Shown: piece after piece, positions 57,510 to 64,000 of the stretch | Layout: the number at the start of each line of letters is the position of its first letter | How positions within the stretch are numbered: position 1 is the stretch's first letter | Origin: CAYMJA01 sp964391095 | Lineage (GTDB): Bacteria > Patescibacteriota > Minisyncoccia > Minisyncoccales > GWA2-38-27 | Assembly (NCBI GenBank): GCA_964391095.1 | Contig: CAYMJA010000002.1 | Location: 1 to 64,000 of the forward strand | Direction: 5' to 3' | DNA: 64,000 nucleotides | Position numbers and translations under genes: made by a program | Notes under the pieces: model-generated | The model's database searches: none | What the model was told of the DNA's origin: nothing | Seen by the model: only the letters and a program-made list of their open reading frames with translations

Positions 57510-58757
57510 ATGGAGTTTATATCTGATTTTCATATCCATTCAAAATATTCGCGGGCTACTAGTAAAAACGCGGATTTAGAAAATTTAGACAAATGGGCAA
57601 GAATAAAAGGAATAAAAGTTTTGGGTACCGGTGACTTCACCCACCCGGAATGGTTTAAAAATTTGAAAGAAAAATTAGAATCGGTAGAGCCTGGACTTTT
57701 TAAACTAAAAGGAACTGATTCAGAAACCAGGTTTATTTTGACTACCGAAATTAGTTGTATTTATTCCAAAAATGACCGGGTTAGGAAAATCCATATCCTA
57801 GTTTTTGCTCCTGATTTTGAGACGGTTGAAAGAATTAACACTCAACTCGACCAGATTGGGAATTTAAAAGCCGACGGCCGACCAATTTTGGGCTTGGATG
57901 CTAAAGAATTACTAAAGATTGTTTTAGATACTTCTGAAAACTGTTTAGTAGTGCCCGCTCATTTAATGACTCCCTGGTTTTCTTTATTTGGTTCTAAATC
58001 CGGCTTTGATTCTCTTGAAGAGTGTTTTGAGGATTACTCTAAATATATTTATGCCGGGGAAACAGGGCTTTCAGCGAGTCCGGCAATGCTTTGGCGGATG
58101 CCCGATGGCCGGAGAATTACCTTAATTAGCAATTCAGATGCCCACAGTCCAGAAAAATTAGGCAGGGAGGCAAATGTTTTTGATACAGAGTTGAGTTATC
58201 CAGCGATGGCAGAGGCGATAAAATCTAAAAATCCTCAAAAATTTCTTTATACCATTGAATTTTTTCCTCAGGAAGGAAAATACCATTATGACGGTCATCG
58301 GAATTGCAAGGTCTGTTTAGCGCCCCAGGAATCAAAAAAATATAATAATATCTGCCCGAATTGTGGAAGACCTTTAACCATTGGAGTTCTCAATAGAGTG
58401 AATTCCTTGGCAGATAGGGAAGATGGGTTTAGACCAGAAGGAGCGATTCCTTTTAAAAGTTTGGTTCCTTTGAAGGAAATAATTGCCGAGGTCGTAGGAA
58501 CCTTGCCCGGAGCAAAACGGGTAGAAAAAGAATATAAGAATTTAATTAAAGAATTTGGCAATGAGTTTGAGATATTATTAAATACTTCTTACCAGGATTT
58601 AAGAACGGTTGCTTTGCCCGAGATTGCTGAAGGCATTGTTAGGGTTAGAAAGGGAGAGGTACGGGTAGAACCAGGTTATGATGGGGTTTTTGGAAAAATA
58701 AAAATTTTTTCTGATGGAGGGCAAAAAGCCCTGAATAAACAAGGAACACTCTTTTAA
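57510..58757 (+). CDS. PHP-domain endonuclease, EndoQ-like
   Basis: 415 residues. The N-terminal PHP domain has 'FISDFHIHSKYSRATSK', 'GTGDFTHPEWF' and 'NSDAHSPEKLGREANVF' as metal-binding motifs. A four-Cys zinc finger ('CKVC...CPNCGRPL') lies at about residues 266-292. This combination is that of endonuclease Q, which cuts 5' of deaminated bases and abasic sites. The C-terminal helical part (300-415) fits as well. It is followed by a second PHP protein. Confidence 0.85.
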   Translation: MEFISDFHIHSKYSRATSKNADLENLDKWARIKGIKVLGTGDFTHPEWFKNLKEKLESVEPGLFKLKGTDSETRFILTTEISCIYSKNDRVRKIHILVFAPDFETVERINTQLDQIGNLKADGRPILGLDAKELLKIVLDTSENCLVVPAHLMTPWFSLFGSKSGFDSLEECFEDYSKYIYAGETGLSASPAMLWRMPDGRRITLISNSDAHSPEKLGREANVFDTELSYPAMAEAIKSKNPQKFLYTIEFFPQEGKYHYDGHRNCKVCLAPQESKKYNNICPNCGRPLTIGVLNRVNSLADREDGFRPEGAIPFKSLVPLKEIIAEVVGTLPGAKRVEKEYKNLIKEFGNEFEILLNTSYQDLRTVALPEIAEGIVRVRKGEVRVEPGYDGVFGKIKIFSDGGQKALNKQGTLF

Positions 58758-58779
58758 ACAAGAGTTGAAAAAAAGCAAG

Positions 58780-58800
58780 TGCGGAAGTCCGTCCTCCGCA
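58780..58800. other. short hairpin between PHP genes
   Basis: TGCGGA, 9-nt loop, TCCGCA, without a T run. Confidence 0.5.
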
Positions 58801-58819
58801 AACTATAAAATATTCTAAT

Positions 58820-59506
58820 ATGAAAGCTGATTTGCATATTCATTCAAATTTTTCTGATGGTATTTCTTCTCCCCAAGAAATAGTCAGAGCGGCAATTGAG
58901 AAAAATATCAACTGTATTTGCATTACTGACCATCAAGAGGTTAAAGGAGCAATTGAGGCTATGCGTTTTGGCTTTGATAAAGATATCTTAGTTATTCCCG
59001 GCATTGAAATAACCACTAAATCGGGAGATATTTTAGGAATTAATGTGAAAAAGATAATTCCCAATAAACTTTCAGTCCAAGAAACTGTTAAAGAGATTAG
59101 AAAACAAGAAGGGATAGCAGTGATTCCCCATTTTTTCGCTTGGTTCCCAAAGAATTTCCGAGGGGGAAAAGAAGAATTTCTGGTTGTTGATGCAATTGAG
59201 GTTTTTAATGCCTCTTTATTCAATTTTTTGAACAAAAAAGCCCTTAATCTTTCTAAAAAATATAATTTGCCCTTGACTGCCGGTTCAGATGCTCATAGGG
59301 CAGAATTCGTTGGGAGGGGTTATCTTGAAATTCCTAAGGATATTTTTTCAGGAAAGGATTTGATAAAAGAAATAATAGAAAATAGAGTGGAAGCTAAAGG
59401 GAAGGTTTTAAATCCTTGGGAAATGGCAAGGAATCTCCTAATCAAAGGGTCGATTTATGACTTTTCTAAAAAATTTTTCAATGGAAAAGGACAAAAAGAG
59501 AATTAA
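58820..59506 (+). CDS. PHP-domain metal-dependent phosphoesterase
   Basis: 228 residues. Motifs 'ADLHIHSNFSDGISSPQEIV', 'ICITDHQEVKGA', 'VIPGIEITTKSGDILGI', 'AVIPHFF' and 'TAGSDAHRAEFVG' give the full set of PHP metal ligands. Such stand-alone proteins are phosphatases or nucleases (for example of the nucleoside 3',5'-bisphosphate type); the substrate is not clear. Confidence 0.85.
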   Translation: MKADLHIHSNFSDGISSPQEIVRAAIEKNINCICITDHQEVKGAIEAMRFGFDKDILVIPGIEITTKSGDILGINVKKIIPNKLSVQETVKEIRKQEGIAVIPHFFAWFPKNFRGGKEEFLVVDAIEVFNASLFNFLNKKALNLSKKYNLPLTAGSDAHRAEFVGRGYLEIPKDIFSGKDLIKEIIENRVEAKGKVLNPWEMARNLLIKGSIYDFSKKFFNGKGQKEN

Positions 59507-59564
59507 AATTCAACCCTCTTTTAATTGTTAAAGATAAGAGTCATAATAAATGTAAACTAAAGAT

Positions 59565-59972
59565 ATGTTTAAATTTTCTCATTTCACTCAAATTTTTTGT
59601 GCATTAAAGAACCAGAAAGGTCTTTCTCTCTATTTGGCTGTTGTGATAATGGCTATTATTTTGGCTATGATTTTGGGATTAAGCGCGATTCTGGTGGGGC
59701 AAATAAAGACGATGGGAAAAATAGGAGATTCAGTAATTGCTTTGTATGGAGCTGATACTGGAATAGAGAGAGAGTTGAAAGAAAACAATCTCTCAGGATA
59801 TTCGTATTCGGGCTGTTTAGATGTTAACGGAAACGGTTGTAGCGTTACGGATTGTCCTGGTGATTTATCTGACCAAGGAGATGCTTGTTATAAGATAAAA
59901 AGGACAGCGTCTGGGATAGAATCAGTTGGTTATTATAGAGGAGTTAAGAGGGCGATTAGAGTTACAATGTAG
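59565..59972 (+). CDS. type IV pilus PilX-like prepilin
   Basis: 135 residues. The N-terminus has a basic leader, then 'KNQKGLSLYLAVVIMAIILA', a hydrophobic helix preceded by Gly, as in class III/PilX-type prepilins (cleavage after KG). The globular part is short with four cysteines ('CLDVNGNGCSVTDCPG', 'ACYKI'). It suggests a type IV pilus besides the T4SS-like machine. The conserved Glu5 of major pilins is not obvious, so it may be a minor pilin. Confidence 0.7.
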   Translation: MFKFSHFTQIFCALKNQKGLSLYLAVVIMAIILAMILGLSAILVGQIKTMGKIGDSVIALYGADTGIERELKENNLSGYSYSGCLDVNGNGCSVTDCPGDLSDQGDACYKIKRTASGIESVGYYRGVKRAIRVTM

Positions 59973-59985
59973 GTGACAGTCACCT
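59971..59985. other. perfect short palindrome at gene end
   Basis: AGGTGAC-A-GTCACCT overlaps the stop codon region and is followed by TTT; possible weak terminator. Confidence 0.5.
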
Positions 59986-59991
59986 TTAAAA

Positions 59992-62073
59992 ATGATTAAA
60001 CAGCAAGCTAAACAAAGAATTGAAAAACTTAAAAAAACCATAAATCACCACCGCTATCTTTATCATATATTAGATCATCAAGAAATTTCTGATGCTGCTC
60101 TTGACTCTTTGAAAAAAGAGCTTTTTGATTTAGAGCAGCAGTTTCCAGAATTTATTACTCCTGATTCACCAACCCAGAGAGTTGGAGGAAAGGCCTTAGA
60201 GAAATTTAAGAAAGTAGCACATCCCGAACCAATGCTTTCTTTTAACGATGCTTTTTCTGAAGAAGATATGAAGGATTGGATTGAAAGAATTGCAAAACTT
60301 TTAACTAGAAAGGAAATATCCCAGATTGATTTTTATAGTGAATTGAAAATTGACGGTTTGGCAATTGAGTTGATTTATGAAAATGGAATTTTAAAGACCG
60401 GTTCAACCAGGGGAGATGGCAGGATAGGTGAAGATGTTACCCAAAACCTAAAAACAATCGAAGCAATACCTTTAAGGATTAGAGAGAAAAAAGAAATAAT
60501 TAGAGACCTTAAAAGGCAGGGGTTGAGTCCCTGCATTATTGAGGCGATAAGGAATTATAATTTTAGAGGACCTATTGTTGTTCGGGGGGAGATTTTTATT
60601 TCTAAAAAAGAATTTGAAAGAGTGAATAAAGAACAGAAGAAAGCAGGACTTTCTGTTTATGCCAATCCTCGGAATCTTGCCGCCGGTTCTCTAAGACAAC
60701 TTGACCCTAAAATTACTGCTTATCGCAATTTAGATTCCTTTGCTTATGATTTAATTACGAATTTTGAAACAAAAACACATGAGGAAAAACACAAAATCTT
60801 AAAGGCCTTTGGTTTTAAAACAAATCTTTATAATCGATATTGTTCTAATTTGGGAGAGGTCTTTAAATTTTACAAACAATGTCAGAAATTAAGAGAAAAA
60901 CTCTCCTATGAGATAGATGGAGTTGTAATAATCGTTAATTCAAATAGAATTTTCAAAAAATTAGGAGTAGTTGGGAAAGCTCCCAGAGGAGCAATAGCTT
61001 TTAAATTTCCCCTTAAGCAGGCCACAACCATTGTCCAGAATATTAAAGTTCAGGTTGGGCGCACTGGCGCTTTGACTCCGGTTGCTTTTTTGAAACCGGT
61101 TCGAGTAGCCGGAGTAATAATTTCCCGAGCGACTTTACATAATGAGGATGAGATAAAAAGATTAGGAGTAAAAATTGGAGACACAGTAATTATCGGCAGG
61201 GCAGGGGACGTTATCCCAGATATTATAAAGATGCTTCCGGATTTAAGGACCGGCAAAGAGAAAGAGTTTAAAATGCCAACGCGCTGCCCAGTCTGTGGAA
61301 CTAAAATAATAAAGCCAAAAGGGGAAGTAGTTGCTCGCTGCCCAAACCCAAATTGTTTTGCTAGACAAAGAGAATATTTTTGCCACTTTATTTCTAAAAA
61401 AGCTTTTGATATCCGAGGCTTAGGTCCAAAAGTTATTGACCAGCTTATGGAGAAAGGTTTAGTTTCTGATCCAGCTGATCTTTTTGAACTGAAGGAGGGC
61501 GATCTTTTGCCTCTGGAAAGATTTGCTGAAAAATCAGCAAAAAATTTAATTAAAGCGATTCAGAAAAACAAAAAAATAATTTTGCCAAGATTTATTTATG
61601 CTTTAGGAATTAGAAATATTGGAGAAGAAACCGCTCAGGACTTAGCTAAACATTTTGCTAATTTGGAGAAATTAAAAAATGCTTCCAAGAAAAATTTAGA
61701 GGAGATAATGGACATTGGACCGGTGGTGGCTGGATCAATTTATGAGTGGTTTCATCAAAAAAGACATTTAGCATTTTTAGAAAAATTGAAAAAAGTGGGA
61801 GTAAAGATAGAAAATCCTGCCTCTCTTAAATCTCACCTAGGCAGGCAAAAGTTGAAAGGAAAAACTTTTGCTTTAACCGGAAGTTTAAAGACGATGACAA
61901 GGGAAGAGGCAAAAAGAGAAATTAGAAAACTTGGTGGGAGTGTATCTGGGTCGGTGTCAAAGAAAACAAACTTCTTAGTTGTCGGAAAGGAACCTGGTTC
62001 TAAACTTAAAAAAGTCGAGGAGCTTGGTATTAAAATAGTAAAAGAGAAAGAATTTTTAAAAATAGTAAGCTAA
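59992..62073 (+). CDS. ligA: NAD-dependent DNA ligase
   Basis: 693 residues. Domain Ia is at 1-70, and the adenylation domain has the nucleotidyl-accepting Lys119 in 'YSELKIDGLAIEL'. Then come the OB fold, the four-Cys zinc finger ('CPVCG...CPNPNCFARQ'), HhH repeats and a C-terminal BRCT domain ('LTGSLKTMTREEAKREIRKL'). It seals nicks in replication. Between 'IPLRIREKK' and 'VVRGEIFI' there are about 20 extra residues containing a short palindrome (60516-60534). Confidence 0.97.
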   Translation: MIKQQAKQRIEKLKKTINHHRYLYHILDHQEISDAALDSLKKELFDLEQQFPEFITPDSPTQRVGGKALEKFKKVAHPEPMLSFNDAFSEEDMKDWIERIAKLLTRKEISQIDFYSELKIDGLAIELIYENGILKTGSTRGDGRIGEDVTQNLKTIEAIPLRIREKKEIIRDLKRQGLSPCIIEAIRNYNFRGPIVVRGEIFISKKEFERVNKEQKKAGLSVYANPRNLAAGSLRQLDPKITAYRNLDSFAYDLITNFETKTHEEKHKILKAFGFKTNLYNRYCSNLGEVFKFYKQCQKLREKLSYEIDGVVIIVNSNRIFKKLGVVGKAPRGAIAFKFPLKQATTIVQNIKVQVGRTGALTPVAFLKPVRVAGVIISRATLHNEDEIKRLGVKIGDTVIIGRAGDVIPDIIKMLPDLRTGKEKEFKMPTRCPVCGTKIIKPKGEVVARCPNPNCFARQREYFCHFISKKAFDIRGLGPKVIDQLMEKGLVSDPADLFELKEGDLLPLERFAEKSAKNLIKAIQKNKKIILPRFIYALGIRNIGEETAQDLAKHFANLEKLKNASKKNLEEIMDIGPVVAGSIYEWFHQKRHLAFLEKLKKVGVKIENPASLKSHLGRQKLKGKTFALTGSLKTMTREEAKREIRKLGGSVSGSVSKKTNFLVVGKEPGSKLKKVEELGIKIVKEKEFLKIVS
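60516..60534. repeat. short palindrome inside ligA
   Basis: GCAGGG, 7-nt loop, CCCTGC, encoding 'RQGLSPC'. Similar to the CAGGGGCTGAACCCCTG hairpin that serves as a terminator at 56803. Confidence 0.5.
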
Positions 62074-62132
62074 CTGTTTAAATCCTCAATTTAAACAATA
62101 ATTTAAACACATCGGTTTAAATATTATTATTT
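62074..62132. other. tandem GTTTAAA hairpins
   Basis: GTTTAAAT/ATTTAAAC and TTTAAAC/GTTTAAA hairpins fill the ligA-rodA spacer. Confidence 0.5.
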
Positions 62133-63215
62133 ATGATAAATCATTTTAAGAAACTCGACTGGATACTAATAACTTCCGTTTTGTTGCTTGTTGGAATAGG
62201 CCTGCTCTCACTTTATAGTTATTCTTTAGGAAGAGGAGATTTTTTTAATTTTAAGAAACAAATTATTTTTTTAGTAATAGGACTTTTCTTAATGCTCGGT
62301 TTGAGTTTTTTTGATTGGCGGGTATTTCAAACAAACTCTTACTTTATCTTAATTCTTTATTTTTTTTGCGTTTTATCTTTAGTTGGCCTCTTGTTTTTAG
62401 CACCGGAGATTAGGGGAGTAAGGGGTTGGTATAAATTAGGACCTGTTTCATTGGACCCGATAGAGTTTACAAAAGTTGTTTTGATAATTTTGCTTGCCAA
62501 ATATTTTTCAATGCGGCATATTGAAATGTACCGATTAAAACATATTTTTCTTTCCGGGTTTTATGTTTTACTACCTGCATTTTTAATTTTTCGTCAACCA
62601 GATTTCGGCTCAGCTCTGATTTTAGTTGTTCTCTGGCTCGGGATTTTAATTATCTCTGGAATCAAATTACGTCATTTTTTAATTTTGATTCTTTGCGGTC
62701 TTTTGGTTTTGGCTTTAACCTGGTCTTTTCTTTTAAAAGATTATCAAAAAGGGAGAATTATAAGTTTTTTGGCTCCTGAAATTGAACCCCTTGGGATGAG
62801 TTGGAGTCAAACCCAGTCAAAAATTGCTATTGGTTCTGGGGGACTTTTTGGCCAGGGTATTGGAAAGGGTTCTCAAACCCAATACGGATTTTTATCTGAG
62901 CCCCATACCGATTTTATTTTCGCTGCTATTTCGGAGGAACTTGGTTTAATAGGTATCTCGATTTTTCTTTTTTTCTATACAATTTTATTTTGGCGAATTA
63001 TGAAAATCGCTATTATTTCTCAAACTAATTTTCCTCGTCTTTTTGCTTCAGGCCTTGCTATCGTTCTGTTTTTCCAAGCATTTATCCATATAGGGATGAA
63101 TATTGGAATTCTCCCTGTCATTGGGGTTTCTTTACCCCTTGTTAGTTACGGCGGTTCCAGTTTAATTGCTACTTTTATTAGTTTGGGAATACTTCAGAGC
63201 ATAAAAACAAATTAA
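62133..63215 (+). CDS. rodA: SEDS peptidoglycan polymerase RodA/FtsW
   Basis: 360 residues and ten membrane helices. 'RGWYKLGPVSLDPIEFTKVV', 'FRQPDFGSALILVV', 'SEPHTDFIFAAISEELGLIG' and 'GVSLPLVSYGGSSLIATFIS' are SEDS signatures, the second with the catalytic-type Asp. It polymerises lipid II glycan chains. The compact size and lack of a long tail fit RodA better than FtsW. Confidence 0.93.
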   Translation: MINHFKKLDWILITSVLLLVGIGLLSLYSYSLGRGDFFNFKKQIIFLVIGLFLMLGLSFFDWRVFQTNSYFILILYFFCVLSLVGLLFLAPEIRGVRGWYKLGPVSLDPIEFTKVVLIILLAKYFSMRHIEMYRLKHIFLSGFYVLLPAFLIFRQPDFGSALILVVLWLGILIISGIKLRHFLILILCGLLVLALTWSFLLKDYQKGRIISFLAPEIEPLGMSWSQTQSKIAIGSGGLFGQGIGKGSQTQYGFLSEPHTDFIFAAISEELGLIGISIFLFFYTILFWRIMKIAIISQTNFPRLFASGLAIVLFFQAFIHIGMNIGILPVIGVSLPLVSYGGSSLIATFISLGILQSIKTN

Positions 63216-63220
63216 ATTCA

Positions 63221-63258
63221 CCCAGCACCACTTTTTGAAAAAAGTGGTGCTGGGTTTA
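63221..63258 (+). terminator. terminator after rodA
   Basis: A 16-bp perfect stem CCCAGCACCACTTTTT with a 2-nt spacer, then TTTACTTT. Confidence 0.85.
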
Positions 63259-63270
63259 CTTTCTACTATA

Positions 63271-63316
63271 TCGGATAAAGAAAATCCCCCCATAAGAGGG
63301 GTTATTTGTTATCCGA
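63271..63316. other. palindromic hairpin upstream of promoter
   Basis: TCGGATAA/TTATCCGA outer stem with a CCCC/GGGG inner stem. It could be a terminator remnant or an operator for the following promoter. Confidence 0.5.
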
Positions 63317-63337
63317 TAGTTATTCACAGTTTGTCTC

Positions 63338-63366
63338 TTGACAGCTACTTTTGCCTCGGCGATAAT
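63338..63366 (+). promoter_or_regulatory. promoter
   Basis: TTGACA, 17-bp spacer, GATAAT. The leader to the next gene is about 185 nt long and can form an AAAGAAGG/CCTTCTTT hairpin (about 63406-63477), so it may hold a regulatory or separate small RNA. Confidence 0.8.
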
Positions 63367-63556
63367 ATAATAATATAGATATTATATCTATGGTAGGGGT
63401 AAAAAAAGAAGGCCCCTTGAAAAATTAACCTTGAATCTGCGAAAAATCCTAAGGAAGTTTTTTCTTGGAACCTTCTTTTATTATTTTAATTGCCCAAAAT
63501 TATTTGTCAACCCCGTTAGCCAAAGTTTTGGGTGAAGGGTAAAGTCCTCCATAAAT

Positions 63557-64000
63557 ATGCAGGAATACCAAAAAGACAATTATATATCCCTTCAAGAAGC
63601 CACTAAGCACTGTTCTTATTCACAGGAGTATTTAAGTTTGCGAGCGCGTCAGGGCAAATTAAAGGCGGTAAAAATTGGTAGAAATTGGCTGACAAAAAAA
63701 GAATGGCTAGAAGGATATATGACTAATGCTGAGAAGTACAATAATAATTTGAAAGTCAAAAAGACAAAGAGAATCGAGAGAGTTAAAAAAGAGATTCTTC
63801 CGCCAGAAAATCTTCCAGTTGGAGAATTTGAATTTTTACCGATACAACCCTTGCGTGTGCCAGTTGGAATTTCTTTTAGAGGGCTTCGTTTTGCTTTTGC
63901 TTTTGCTTTGGTATTAGTTTTAGTTGTCACAGCTGGAATCTTTTTTAAAACACCTTTGAGCTCTGTCTTTGAAGACCTAAATAACCAAGTAATATCTAAA
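63557..64000 (+). CDS. HTH-membrane protein, cut by window end
   Basis: 148 residues visible and still open at the window end. Residues 9-58 ('YISLQEATKHCSYSQEYLSL', 'KLKAVKIGRNWLTKKEWLEG') form an excisionase/MerR-like winged helix-turn-helix. A basic linker follows, then a membrane helix (about 115-134, 'AFALVLVLVVTAGIFF'). An intracellular DNA-binding-like domain tethered to the membrane with an outside continuation is seen in large CPR surface proteins; the remainder lies outside the window. Confidence 0.7.
   Translation, partial: MQEYQKDNYISLQEATKHCSYSQEYLSLRARQGKLKAVKIGRNWLTKKEWLEGYMTNAEKYNNNLKVKKTKRIERVKKEILPPENLPVGEFEFLPIQPLRVPVGISFRGLRFAFAFALVLVLVVTAGIFFKTPLSSVFEDLNNQVISK

Noticed and set aside
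63511..63540. Sixth copy of the CCCCGTTAG palindromic element
   Set aside because: Only the first arm is similar; no matching CTAACGGGG arm follows.
1..64000. CRISPR array, insertion sequence or prophage
   Set aside because: No regularly spaced direct repeats, transposase or phage structural genes were seen; repeats are short palindromic families.

Overview
This 64-kb window comes from an AT-rich bacterial chromosome with very compact gene packing. It is most likely a member of the Candidate Phyla Radiation (Patescibacteria), probably a Parcubacteria-type lineage. That placement is inferred from gene content: a minimal VirB4/PrgI/VirB6 apparatus with several VirB2-like pilin genes, short forms of YidC and ProS, few canonical Shine-Dalgarno sequences, and many genes of unknown function. 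UGA is used as a stop codon. I see no rRNA, insertion sequence, prophage or CRISPR array. Two 100-N assembly gaps (26250-26349 and 28641-28740) interrupt genes.

Layout. 0.1-8.7 kb: type IV secretion/pilus-like operon (PrgI/VirB3-like, VirB4 ATPase, three tandem VirB2-like membrane proteins with different tails). 8.8-13.9 kb: the replication-origin neighbourhood, with jag-yidC-yidD-rnpA-rpmH leftward and dnaA and dnaN rightward, and DnaA-box-like sites on both sides of dnaA. 14.1-19.8 kb: an accessory cluster of a Cys/Met-type PLP enzyme, three intact and at least two broken copies of one methyltransferase-like family, and a methylthioadenosine phosphorylase. 20-28.4 kb: SPFH protein, VirB6-like protein, KsgA, membrane protein, LysM-M23 peptidase, ComM, Nudix. 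28.5-38.2 kb: pilin-like protein, rpsO, NYN protein, pnp, coiled-coil and peptidoglycan-binding-like proteins, DksA-like, cca, YraN and tRNAs. 38.2-42.7 kb: prs opposite a partial histidine operon (HisA-HisF fusion, hisI, two hisG-type genes). 42.7-50.1 kb: proS, nusA, ppa, tig, clpP, rny. 50.2-53.9 kb: tRNAs, histidine kinase, HtrA and a strongly promoted structured RNA. 54-64 kb: MgtC, permease, two PHP proteins, ligA, rodA and a truncated HTH-membrane protein.

The most unusual signal is in the repeats. (1) A roughly 90-bp two-hairpin element with variable but always paired stems occurs four times, each directly next to a start codon (146, dnaA, proS, 57182). (2) A 59-bp palindromic element has inserted in frame into protein genes five times (ksgA, comM, nusA, and tig twice), read in two different frames. 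This resembles the coding palindromic elements known from Rickettsia. (3) Other short palindromes lie inside rnpA, cca and ligA, and a further repeat family supplies the end of clpP. The best enzyme-system candidate is the methyltransferase-like/MTA phosphorylase/PLP cluster. The histidine segment, with a HisA-HisF fusion and a degenerate HisG partner, is the second.
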